Of a stretch of DNA of 64,000 bases, positions 19,451 to 29,013 are shown one piece after another. The notes below the pieces were generated by a model. The model did no database searches. It was not told the DNA's origin and worked only from the letters and a program-made list of their open reading frames with translations. The stretch is from CAVXSP01 sp963724645 (lineage in GTDB: Bacteria > Acidobacteriota > Vicinamibacteria > Vicinamibacterales > SCN-69-37): NCBI GenBank assembly GCA_963724645.1, contig CAVRVJ010000001.1, forward strand, positions 1-64,000, read 5' to 3'. A program made the translations under genes and the position numbers. Every line of letters begins with the position of its first letter. The stretch's first letter is position 1.

Positions 19451-20137
19451 ATGCGTCGAATGGTCCTTGCTTTTCTCCTCCTGTACGGCTGCGCGGCATT
19501 TGCCCAACAACCCGCCGATTCATCGGCCCCCGCCGGACTGCGCCTGCGCGCGCAAGCAACCGTCAGCAGTCCGGCACCGTAACGCAAACGGCTGCTAAGC
19601 CGGAGCCGTGCAGAAGCCGACGTTTTGGGTGCCGGCCCCAGAAGAGCGCTGGTGGCTTCCCAAGGGCAACTGGATTTATGGCTATGCGCAATTCGATCTC
19701 GCGCCGCCGCACAACGAGCCTGATCCTAATTTATGCGCCGCCAACTCCGGCGACTTCGGCGGAGCCAACGCAACGTGCAACGCATTCGCGCGCTACTTGA
19801 TTCCTGCCGAGGTCACAGTGCGTCCGTTTGGAAAGACGGCGCTGCGCAGGGTCAAGATTTTCTACAACGGTACGTTTGTCTTCGGAAACAACGTTCCTCA
19901 TATCTCTATACATGGTCATTCGACGGAATCGGCTGGGAGAAATCCTGGGGAGCGGACGTCTATCTTGGTCGCCGGTTCGATCTGCGCGTGACGCAGCATT
20001 TTCTGTTTCAGCGCTTCGGTTCCACTCCGCTTGGCCCGGGTTACCTGGGGCCGAATGGCCCGTGGGGACGCTACTTCACCGTGGGCGTACGAAAATACTT
20101 TGGAAATCCCAGAGTGCTCGACGACGGGGCCAAGTAG
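19451..20137 (+). CDS. Secreted protein of unknown function (two frameshifts)
   Basis: About 228 residues when joined. The leader MRRMVLAFLLLYGCAAFAQQ is a Sec signal peptide. After a break near 19,580 the body begins PTFWVPAPEERWWLPKGNWI and continues through YGYAQFDLAPPHNEPDPNLC and a Cys-containing loop. A second break near 19,900 leads to YTWSFDGIGWEKSWGADVYL, RFDLRVTQHFLFQRF and a C-terminal GRYFTVGVRKYFG. The final alternating strand ending in an aromatic residue fits an outer-membrane beta-barrel, but this is inference. The gene is followed closely by the hydrolase gene and may be its operon partner. Confidence 0.6.
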
Positions 20138-20148
20138 GCAAACCGTGG

Positions 20149-21080
20149 ATGCGCACCCTCTGGACCGGGCGGTTGCCTGGTGGTCGCGCAACTCGCGTCT
20201 GTTCTCGCCGGGATGGGGCGACGAAGCGCGTGCTCGCCGAGTTCTCGGACCGCGAGCGATACTTCGCGCGACCCGGCCGATCGCCATCGAATGGACACCA
20301 TCCACTACGGCCGGGAACCTGCACGTCGGGACGGCACGTTTCGTTCTCCACTCGTCGAGCTTCCCCCGCGGTTGCAACAGCCCACTTGCGAGCGTGGAGA
20401 CGCGCCGGCAATCCCGCCGCGTGTGTAGTTCTTGCGGCCTCCCGCGACGAGGGTTACTGGATTCGCGAGCAGGTGTTTCTTCCGCTGACGTCGCGCGGCA
20501 TCGACTTGTTCCTGCTGGAAAGCCCGTATTACGGATTGCGCCGCGATGGCCGAAGTCCGTCAGAGATTACCGTGGCCGATCACGGACTGATGGCGCTGGG
20601 CATGGTGCTGGAAGCGCGGGCGTTGCTCGATCACTTGAAACCCCGATACCGCAAGCTTGCCATCGCCGGGCTACAGCATGGGAGGCCACATGGCTGCGCT
20701 CACGGCGGCCGTTTCGCCGCTAGCCAGTCGCGTGCGCGGCATTGGCTACGGGAGCGTCGGCTAGCGCCATCTACACGCGCGGGCTACTGTCGTGGAGTGT
20801 GGACTTCAAAACCCTGGGCGGCGATCCGGCGCGCGAGCGGTTGCGCAAGCTGTTCGATACTGCCGACATCACGAACTTCCGTCCCCCGGTACGGGCGGAC
20901 GCCGCTGTGGTGTCAGGCTGCAGAAGAGATGGCTATGTTTTGCATAGTGAAACCGAGCGGCTGCATCGGCATTGGAAGCACAGCGAACTGCGCTGGATCG
21001 AGGCGGGACACTTTTCGGCGCTGATCACACAACGCAGGGCGTTGCAGGCATGTGTCGAACTTGCAGTGGACAGACTCTGA
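20149..21080 (+). CDS. Alpha/beta hydrolase of the ABHD18 (DUF2048-like) type (several frameshifts)
   Basis: About 310 residues. Recognisable blocks across at least four frame breaks: MRTLWTGRL at the start, RDGTFRSPLVELPPRL, ACVVLAASRDEGYWIREQVF, LLESPYYGLRRDGRSPSEIT, the nucleophile-elbow region (AIAG followed by a GGHMAALTAAVSP-like helix, Ser in the broken stretch near 20,680) and a C-terminal ELRWIEAGHFSALI with the likely catalytic His. The second hydrolase at 25,453 has the same YYGLR-like and GH blocks. Substrate unknown; ABHD18-type proteins are poorly characterised. It starts 11 bases after the secreted protein gene. Confidence 0.6.
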
Positions 21081-21176
21081 GCGGGCTTACACCCGTACCG
21101 CTAGCCGGGTCGAGTCGATCCCGCGGGCTCGCGCCCGCGGGGAACTCAAATGCCGCCAGCCTGTCGGTGGCGGGTC

Positions 21177-21437
21177 CTACGACGACGCAGTCGAACGCTT
21201 ATAGAAGTGGTAGATTCCCAGCAAAATCAGCGCTCCGACGAGCGACATGAGGAATCCTGCGGACTCACCTTCCCCGTAATGCCCCACCATTCGCCCGATC
21301 CAGGTGCCGAGGAACGAGCCGGCAATACCAATCAACATGGTGATCCAGATGCCGCCCGGGTCTTTGCCCGGCATGAGGAACTTGGCAATTGCACCAACGA
21401 CCAGTCCAATCAGGGCCGTCCACAGAATATGCATCAT
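21177..21437 (-). CDS. GlsB/YeaQ/YmgE family membrane protein
   Basis: This 86-residue protein has three short transmembrane helices with Gly-rich faces: LWTALIGLVVGAIAKFLMPG, WITMLIGIAGSFLGTWIG and FLMSLVGALILLGIYHF. The KDPGG turn after the first helix is the family signature of transglycosylase-associated/GlsB stress proteins. These small inner-membrane proteins are induced by general stress; their molecular function is not settled. AAGGAG lies six bases before the ATG at 21,437, which rules out the longer in-frame reading. It is close to the small protein gene at 21,549 on the same strand. Confidence 0.9.
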   Translation of the reverse strand: MMHILWTALIGLVVGAIAKFLMPGKDPGGIWITMLIGIAGSFLGTWIGRMVGHYGEGESAGFLMSLVGALILLGIYHFYKRSTASS

Positions 21438-21548
21438 ACGCGCTCCTTTGAGGGTGAATGACTGCGTTGACGTTTGGCGGAATGCACCCTGTTGCGCCTC
21501 CCGCAAGTTTGCGCTGGCGCCCGTACCGCGGCGCCGCAACGTGTTTGC

Positions 21549-21761
21549 CTACGACTTCTCGAACATTCCACCAGCCATGCCCTTGACCTTGTCGAGCAGG
21601 CCGCCGGTGTCTCCGCCTGCGGCTGTGAGGCCGTCGAGATGCTGCGAGAGTCCCTCTGGCAGTTTTCCCTTTACCTGGGCGAGAACAAAATCCACGATCT
21701 GCTGCGCTGTCTCCGGTGAAAGGTTGAATTTCTGGGCTACCATCTGCACGATTTCATTCAT
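21549..21761 (-). CDS. Small acid-rich helical protein, hypothetical
   Basis: The 70-residue protein is nearly all helix: MNEIVQMVAQKFNLSPETAQ, then IVDFVLAQVKGKLPEGLSQH, a Gly-rich linker (GLTAAGGDTGG) and LLDKVKGMAGGMFEKS. The pattern resembles DUF2267/DUF2780-type small proteins often found with stress membrane proteins. GAAGGAG lies seven bases before the ATG. It precedes glsB on the same strand by about 110 bases, which suggests shared stress regulation. No catalytic motif. Confidence 0.7.
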   Translation of the reverse strand: MNEIVQMVAQKFNLSPETAQQIVDFVLAQVKGKLPEGLSQHLDGLTAAGGDTGGLLDKVKGMAGGMFEKS

Positions 21762-21945
21762 GAGAAACTCCTTCGTTGAATTCGGACTTTATAGAGGAAG
21801 CAGCGCCGGCCAGTGCCTTGTTTTAAGTGGCTCCAGGAATACGCGCATCTGGGGGAGTCCAGTCTAATGGCTCAGGCGAATGCCGCAATGGCACGAAAGT
21901 GACTACGTCGTGAATTTAATGAACTTGTGTGTACGAACAGCCGGA

Positions 21946-23081
21946 TCAGCCGTGCACGACGTCGCGATAGACCTCGAGCATGTGGCGAACGCTTTCGTCC
22001 CAGGAGAAGCGCTGCGCCTGGAGCGCACCGCGGGCTTTGAGCTTCTCGCGCACTGGCTGGTCAACCAGCACTTTGTGCAACGCATGCATGATCTCGAAGA
22101 CGTTTTCGGGATTGACCATGACTGCAGCATTGCCGACGACTTCCGGGATGGAAGAAGTGTTGCTGGTCACAACCGGCGTGCCATGCGCCATGGCTTCGAG
22201 CGGCGGCAACCCGAACCCTTCATAGAGCGATGGAAAGACGAAGACCTTGGCGAGATCGTAGAAGATGCGCAGTACGCCGATGGGCACGAAGCCGAGGAAT
22301 CGCACCTCGTTCTGCATGCGGGTCTTGATGACCGTCCGGCGAAGGTCAGGATGCTTGGCGAGTTCGTCGCCGATGATGATGAGCTTCAGGTCGGGGTATT
22401 GGCCATCCTTCTCCAATTCGGCCTTGAGCGCGGCGAACGCCTCGATGATGCGGACGATGTTCTTGTGCGGGCTGATGCGTCCTGCGTACAGCAGGAACGG
22501 ATACGTTACCTGGTAACGTTCGGCGATGAGCTTACGATCGGCGTCGGTGGCGTGGCCCTGGCGGAAGCGGTCGTCGAGCGCGTTGTAGATGACTTCGATC
22601 TTTTCGCCCGGCACCTGGAATAGGCGCTCTGTATCTTTCTTGGAGAAATTGGAGACGGCAAAGATGCGAGCCGCGCGATGCAGCACGCGCTTGGTGAGCT
22701 CGAAATGCACGTTGCGCTTGACCCAGGAATCGCTGTTGAGCTTGTACAGGTGGTCGAGCAGGTCGTGCACCGTAACCACGTAGGGGCACGGGTACGGCTT
22801 GCGGCTTCCAGAACAGATGAGGCACATGCAGCAGGTCCACCTTGTGGTGGCGCAGAATGCGGTTCAGCTCGAAGTAGCTGTTGAGCGAAAAATCGTTGGG
22901 ATGCGTCGGAACCGTAATGAAGTTGGGAGGAAGCGGCTCGATGTCGCCCAGCTTTGCCGGGAATTCCGAGCAGGAAGTACTCCGTGCCATGGTCGAGCCG
23001 GGCGAGCGTGCGAATGGCGTTGCGAGTGTAAGTTCCCACACCGAATTCGTTGATCCGCCGAATGTCGATAGCGACGCGCAC
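21946..23081 (-). CDS. Glycosyltransferase family 4 (two frameshifts)
   Basis: About 378 residues in the GT-B fold. The N-terminal acceptor domain starts MRVAIDIRRINEFGVGTYTR (GTG start) with the Gly-rich loop, then HKVDLLHVPHLFW. Breaks lie near 22,810 and 22,960. The C-terminal domain is intact: RISPHKNIVRIIEAFA, VRFLGFVPIGVLRIFYDLAK and the donor-sugar motif FPSLYEGFGLPPLEAMAHG with the conserved ExxxxxxxE glutamates, then GTPVVTSNTSSIPEVVG. It would transfer a sugar from a nucleotide donor to a polysaccharide or lipid; no acceptor can be inferred because neighbours are unrelated. Confidence 0.88.
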
Positions 23082-23151
23082 AGTCTAGTGTAAACCGGGG
23101 AGCAACGCGCCGAGATTGTTCGCGCAGACAACCGCCGCGAGGAATAAACCA

Positions 23152-23805
23152 CTATCCGGTCGAGAGCGAAAGCCATGCCGCCCGACCGTCTGAGTGCGGG
23201 CCTTCAAAGCCATCCTCAATGAGCCAGCCTTTTTCGACAAATAGTGCCTCGAAGGGATGGGCCCGGGGTTCATTCGGCTTCCAGCCACCATTATGACAAT
23301 GACTTTTGAAGATTCCGTCTGGACTCAGACGATCCGCCAACGCGTCCAAGGCGGAGCTACGTTCGTCGGGCGGGAAGAGTTGCAGGGTGCAGCGTTCAAT
23401 GACCACGTCAAATGGTCCCGGACAAACTGAACGATCGCGAAGGTCCCCGACAACGAATTCCACCGAGCCGCCGGGTGCTCTGAGTTCCGGGGAGAAGAAT
23501 CGACCTAGCTGTTCGGAACCCAACTGGAAATCCTGAGCAATTGCGACCGCCAGCTGGCGACAAGTCGAGCGCGGTTACTTTGAGTCCCGCCTCAGCTAGT
23601 GCACGCGGTTCCTGCGAGATGCCGTTACCTGCACACAGCACCGTCAACATCCCACGTCGCCGCATCACCGAAATCAGCACTTGCTCGTCGCAGAACAGGT
23701 CGAAAATCCCAGGTCCCAAGCCATGGGAAATTTGATCCTGCCAGTGCTGATCCCATGCAGCGGCCGAGTGAATGTCGGTAGGGGGCCATAGCCAATCGAA
23801 GTCAT
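23152..23805 (-). CDS. Class I SAM-dependent methyltransferase (frameshifted)
   Basis: About 217 residues. The N-terminus reads FDWLWPPTDIHSAAAWDQHW in the frame that continues into the core; no start codon is visible in that frame, so a break within the first codons after an ATG at 23,805 is assumed. Core motifs: LTVLCAGNGISQEPRALAEA (motif I, SAM binding), LKVTALDLSP (acidic end of strand 2), VEFVVGDLRDRSV, then CPGPFDVVIERCTLQLFP (motif IV). A further break lies near 23,540. The last part, FEALFVEKGWLIEDGFEG, closes the sheet. Substrate unknown. It lies between the glycosyltransferase and glyA on the same strand. Confidence 0.7.
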
Positions 23806-23923
23806 CCCTCGAATCAGGGCCCTACTGATGGTTCTTCGGCGTCTTCGCCCTTCAACCATCGCCAGATCCACTGCAGGAATGAGCCTTTCACATTTACCCT
23901 GCTCTCGACAGTTCGAGCCGCTA

Positions 23924-25216
23924 TTACGCCTTCACCGCCTCCAGGTGCTTCGCCCGCCGCGACGCGTACAGCGGGAACTGCTCGGCCAGCTCCAGCACTT
24001 CGCCGCGAATCTTGCTCAGCATCGCTTTGTCGGTGCGATTGTTCAGGGCTTCGGCAATAAACTTTCCGACCTGCCGCATCTCCGGCTTCTTTCATGCCGC
24101 GCGTGGTGAGAGCGGGCGTGCCGATGCGAATGCCGCTCGGCTTCATCGGCGGATTGGTGTCGAACGGAATCGCGTTCTTGTTCACCGTGATGCCGGCTTC
24201 GTGCAGCGCATTCTCGGCTTCGCTGCCCAGCATGCCCTTGGCGAACACGTCGACCAGCATCAGGTGAGTGTCGGTGCCGCCCGAAATGATGCGGAAGCCT
24301 TCGTCGGCCAGCGTCTGCGCCAGCACCTTCGCGTTGGCGACAACCTGCCGCGCGTAGTCCTTGAAGTTCGGGCTGCAACGCTTCGCGGAAGCAGACCGCC
24401 TTGGCCGCGATGATGTGCACCAGCGGGCCGCCCTGCATGCCGGGGAAGACGACCTTGTCGATGGCGGCCGCGTGCTCCTGCCGCGAGAGAATCAGGCCGG
24501 CGCGCGGGCCGCGCAGTGTCTTGTGCGTGGTGGTGGTGACGATGTGGCAATGCGGCACCGGCGAAGGATGCGCGCCGCCGGCGACCAGTCCGGCGAAGTG
24601 CGCCATGTCCACCAGGTAGAACGCGCCGACTTTGTCGGCGATCTGCCGCATGCGCGCGAAGTCGATGATGCGCGGATAGGCGCTGCCGCCGCCGATGATC
24701 ATCTGCGGCCGATGCTCCATCGCCAGCTTCTCCACTTCGTCGTAGTCGATGGTCTCGGTTTCCTTGGTCACGCCGTAGGGAACGATCTTGTAGGTCTTGC
24801 CGGAGAAGTTCAGCGGATGCCCGTGCGTCAGATGTCCGCCGTGCGCGAGGTTCAGTCCGAGGATCGTGTCGCCGGGCTTGATCAGCGCCGCGTAGGCGGC
24901 CATGTTGGCGGTCGAGCCGGAGTGCGGCTGCACGTTCGCGTGCTCGGCGCCGAAGAGCTGCTTGGCGCGATCGCGCGCCAGGTTCTCCACCACGTCGGTG
25001 AATTCGCATCCGCCGTAATAGCGCTTGCCGGGATAGCCTTCGGCATACTTGTTGGTGAACACCGAGCCCGCGGCTTCGAGCACCGCTTCGCTGACGAAGT
25101 TTTCCGAGGCGATCAGCTCAAGCCCTTCGTGCTGGCGGCGCTCTTCGTTGGCGATGGCTTCTGCAATGTGCGGGATCGATTTCAGAGATGGGAAGTTCCC
25201 GGGGATTGGTCGGCAT
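23924..25216 (-). CDS. glyA: Serine hydroxymethyltransferase (several frameshifts)
   Basis: GlyA interconverts serine plus tetrahydrofolate with glycine plus 5,10-methylene-tetrahydrofolate. About 430 residues: LELIASENFVSEAVLEAAGS, TNKYAEGYPGKRYYGGCEFT, PHSGSTANMAAYAAL, LGLNLAHGGHLTHG, the PLP-lysine region VTTTTHKTLRGPRAGLI, FPGMQGGPLVHIIAAKA and a C-terminal IRIGTPALTTRGMKE. Breaks lie near 25,195, 24,370 and 24,085; beyond the last, the true C-terminus in the other frame ends LEAVKA at a TAA at 23,924. All catalytic residues are present. An essential one-carbon gene with three indels is strong evidence for sequence error in this part of the window. Confidence 0.92.
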
Positions 25217-25287
25217 GATGGCGTCCTCGCGTAGTGCTAAGCCAACATTGTAGCGCGGGAAAGTCGCAGACAGATAAAGAGGGATTT

Positions 25288-25444
25288 CACCACAGAGACA
25301 CTGAGGCACAGAGTAAAGATTAATCTCACAAAAGCTGTATGTGCTGCGGTCACGGCTACGAAGAAGCAGTCGTTAGCGCAGTCAAGGCTGTGTAACACCG
25401 AGGTCATGAATTCAAAAACTCTGTGCCTCTGTGTCTCTGTGGTG
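25288..25444. repeat. Pair of 26-bp inverted repeats
   Basis: The unit at 25,288-25,313 (starting CACCACAGAGACACTGAGGC) returns at 25,419-25,444 in inverted orientation with one mismatch. The pair encloses about 105 bases without a gene. This CACAGAGACAC-type sequence is common in intergenic DNA of many soil bacteria and could be a small mobile palindrome. Confidence 0.65.
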
Positions 25445-25452
25445 AGATGTTC

Positions 25453-26573
25453 TTACCCCGCAAACGCCTTCGACAGGAACCGCGAGATGTGCCACGCGTC
25501 CATGTATTTGTAGGGCGTCTCGCCGAGCGAGTAGTGGCCGCAGGGCAGCGCCTTCACCGTGGTGTCGATGCCGCGCTTGAGGAATTCGCTGGCGGCCTGC
25601 ATGGAGAACTCAGGCAGGAACGTCAGGTCGTAGCGGCCGTAAATCATCAGCGACTTCTTCGGCCGGCGCTGGAACTTGTCAAAGTACACGATAGGGCTGA
25701 TCGCCATCCAGACATTGCGCAACTCGTCTTGCGTGAGCACGCTTTCCATGCTCTCGCGAATGTGGCGAGTGGACTGGCCCGTCCACACCACGTCGCCAAA
25801 CGTGGTGGAAGCGTGATTGAAGACGTTCACGCTGATGCGCGGGTCGTGCGCTGCGGCGATGAACGCGTAACACGAGCCCAGGCTGGTGCCGACCAGGCCG
25901 AGCTTGGTGTAGCCGCGCTGCTGCAGCCAGTCGAGGCAGGAGCGGATGTCGGCAATGCCCTGCCGCACCGAATCAATCGTGCGCCCGATGTTGGCCGACA
26001 CCGCATAGTCGGCGCGCGTGAGCCCGTGCGGGACGGCGAATGTCGTGATACGGCATGCTCATGCGCAACGCCGAGATGCCTAGCATGTTGAAGATCTGGC
26101 ACAGGCCGTTGTGGCTGATGGCGTCGGCGTTCCACTGCGGCATCACAATGACCGCGCGGTGCCCCTTCGCCGGGAACCAGCGCGCATTCATCAGGTTGTT
26201 TTCGGGATACGGCGACTCCACCGCCGAGGTGAAGCGCAGGAACTGTCCGTACGATTCTTTCAGTTGCTTCTTGGGCGGCTCGCTGCCGGTGTGAAAGAGT
26301 TCGACGCGGCGATGCTCCAGTCGAAAATCCGTCGGCACCTTGTACGCGTAAAAGTCGTCGCTCGCGGCCACGATGCGGTCGTTCACCGCCGTCCAGAACT
26401 CCATCATGGCGCGCGTGTCGGTCTCGTCCTTTCGGCGGTTGCATGTCGGCGACCACCGGCCAGCGCTGCACGAACTCCGAACCCCACTCAAACGGACGCA
26501 CCACGCGGTTGTTGTCGCGCGAGGTCATGCGGGTTTCCCAGTCGTGCATCCAGCGGCGGTAAGACTCTTTCAT
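25453..26573 (-). CDS. Alpha/beta hydrolase, ABHD18-like (frameshifted)
   Basis: About 373 residues, starting MKESYRRWMHDWETRMTSRD at 26,573. Breaks near 26,430 and 26,040 separate three frames that join smoothly. The central sheet carries HRAVIVMPQWNADAISHNGL, then ALRMSMPYHDIRRP and the nucleophile elbow LGLVGTSLGSCYAFIAAAHD (Ser in GTSLG). Further on, KKSLMIYGRYDLTFLPEFS carries a likely acid residue and ALPCGHYSLGE the catalytic His. This is the second ABHD18-like hydrolase in the window. Substrate unknown; there is no signal peptide, so it is cytoplasmic. The 26-bp inverted repeats flank its 3' end. Confidence 0.8.
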
Positions 26574-27175
26574 CGGTGCTTCAATGATAGCGGAAGCCGC
26601 AGCTAGCCGTGAGCCAAAGCCAATGAATGCAAGGGGTTGTGCAGTGAACGGTAGTGGCGGGAGGGTGAGCGGAGCGACCGTCTGGGCTCCCTTATCTCTC
26701 TGCGCAGACATCGCGCCGCTGCGTCGGCTCTACGTCTCGACCTCTATCTTTTTCACCGCGAGTTCGAGAGACTCAACTTCCACCTCGGGCTTTTTCTCCT
26801 GCAGTATGTCGCAGTCTCAGCATTGTCAATAACAAAACGACCATGTGTCTCGATAAGGTTCTTTGACTGATGATGTGCAACCTGCTTTTCGCGAACCCGC
26901 CTCCTAGAACGCCGGCATAGCGGACGGAAATAAGCTCGCGCAATTTTGCCTTCACCGAGCTTCGTGTTATTTAATGGAATAGAAGTAGCTGTATTTGTTG
27001 CTGTAAGATTTTTCCGCCTCGTCCGCGACTCTCGTCATACCTTCTGGCGCGGAACTGTCCTGATGGCAGCATTCGGATGTACGATTAGGCAAAGTACCAA
27101 TTACCACAGGGTCCGATGCACTGTGGCAGGCTCCTTCCGCGTTCGTGGGTGAAGTGCCTGACTGACAAAGTCCCT
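26574..27175. other. Intergenic region without recognisable gene
   Basis: About 600 bases between the divergent hydrolase and VWFA genes. Reading frames here are short and show no protein-like pattern. The last 200 bases become AT-rich (for example around 26,960-27,010) and are a reasonable promoter region for the VWFA gene. I see no repeat, hairpin or RNA gene. Confidence 0.4.
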
Positions 27176-28998
27176 ATGAAAACATCGTCTCTAGCCGTCG
27201 TGGATTGCCCGAGAGGCATGCGCGGCGGATTCGCTCTACGCGCCTGCTGCTTCCTGGTTCTTCTGTCATCGTTCACGGTTGGTGTGGTGCTGGCACAATC
27301 GGCGCCCACCGAGCCAAGCAAGCCAGTGCCCGCGACTCCCCAGGAATCCGCTGCCAACGTGCCCGAGTTGAGCACTCAGGAAGAAATACAGACGTTTCAG
27401 GTAAAGGTAAACCTGGTGGACATGCGCGTGGTAGTGCGCGACGCACAGGGCAAGCCGGTCGGGAACCTGAAGCAAGACGACTTTCTGTTGTTCGACGACA
27501 ACAAGCCGCAAACGATCACCAAGTTTTCCGTGCTAAATCTGGGGACCAGTGATGCGCCAGCCGCCGGTGCAACGAGTGTAGACGCACAGGGCACGGAGTC
27601 TCCGGCGGAGAGCTTGAAAGTGAAGGCTCCGATCCATCGGATAGCGTATCTGTTTGACGACGTCAATTCGACGGCGAACGATCTTGTGCAGGCGCGGAAT
27701 GCAGTCGAAAAGCGGGTCAGTACAATTCAACCCGGTGAATCCCTGGCCATTTTTACAATTTCGGGGCAGGGCACTCAGGATTTCACCAGCGATCAGGACA
27801 GGCTGCGCGCCGCGCTGGCGCAACTCAAGGCCAGGCCACCGAGCGTGGGCTTGGTGGGCGATTGTCCGCCCATTGATTACTACATCGCCAATCAGGTGGC
27901 AGCCAATCACGACCCGCAGCCTTTGAGGTGGTTCTGCAGGAAGTCATTGGCTGCATGTATGACGGCAACACCAATCCTGCGTTACTTGCGGTACAGGAGG
28001 CGGCAACGCGCGAGGCGGCTGATCGCGTTCTTCGTGCCGGTGAGACACAATTGCAGATCACTCTGCATACGTTGGGCGACGTGATACGCATCGTTCGGAT
28101 GCTTCCCGGCCAACACACGATAGTCTTCCTCACTCCGGGTTTCATCATCGCTCAACAGCAGGCCCAGTTGACCGATATTCTGGATCACGCCATTCGCGCA
28201 GGGGTCGTAATCAATACACTTGACATCAAGGGCGTGTTCACGCAGTCACCCACGGGCACCGATATCAGTCAAAAGTCGTATGGGACACCGTATTTGGGCC
28301 GGCAATGCTGCGTTACAAGACGGCGTCGGACACTTGCGCAAGCTGATACCATCATGCAGATCGCGAATGCCACGGGCGGCACGTTTTTTCACAACAACAA
28401 TGATTTGACGGCGGGAGTCGAACGACTGGGCGCGCCGCCGGCATTCACCTACCTGCTGGCATTTACGCCCCAGGGTCTGAAGAACGACGGTAAGTTCCAC
28501 AATATTAAAGTTGAACTGAAACAAAGCAAGGGCATGACATTACAGGCGCGCAAGGGTTATTACGCGCCTATGGCGGGCAATTCCAATGAGGAAGCCCAGC
28601 GCGAGATTGCGGACGAGGTCTTTGCGCAAAACGAGGTGCAGGAACTGCCGCTGCAAACCCAGACGCAGTACTACCTTGGGGGCGACGATAAAGCCCACAT
28701 CAATGTTGTAGTTCGTGTCGATGTGAAACGCATGGCCTTCAAGAAGTCAGACGGGCGCAACCTGAATGACCTGACAGTGGTCACGGCATTGTTCGACCGT
28801 AATGCGAACTTCATATCGGCCAAGAGCAACACCGTGAAGATGCACATCAAAGATGAGACCCTGGCCACCAAACTGAACTCGGGTATCACGCTGAAAAGCA
28901 ACTTCGAAGTGAGCTCGGGTAGCTACGTAATTCGAGTGGTGGCACGTGATGGACAGGGCAAGCTCTCGGCGCAAAATAGCCCGATAGAAATTCCCTAG
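27176..28998 (+). CDS. Acidobacterial VWFA-related secreted protein (one frameshift)
   Basis: About 607 residues. The start at 27,176 gives a leader MKTSSLAVVDCPRGMRGGFA followed by a hydrophobic core and VVLAQ cleavage region. The first conserved block, VKVNLVDMRVVVRDAQGKPV then LKQDDFLLFDDNKPQTI, is the signature of the acidobacterial VWFA-related family. The VWA domain carries AYLFDDVNSTANDLVQARNA in place of the classical DxSxS. A break lies near 27,926. The rest, VFLTPGFIIAQQQAQLTDIL, VINTLDIKGVFT and KVELKQSKGMTLQARKGYYA, completes the fold, and a C-terminal Ig-like domain follows. Function unknown; family members are exported. Confidence 0.88.
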
Positions 28999-29013
28999 TT
29001 GTTGGAGGTGCGT

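Noticed and set aside
25220..25450. CACAGAGACACTGAG repeats considered as a small RNA gene
   Set aside because: Only one inverted pair exists, with no promoter-like or terminator-like signal; it is kept as a repeat.
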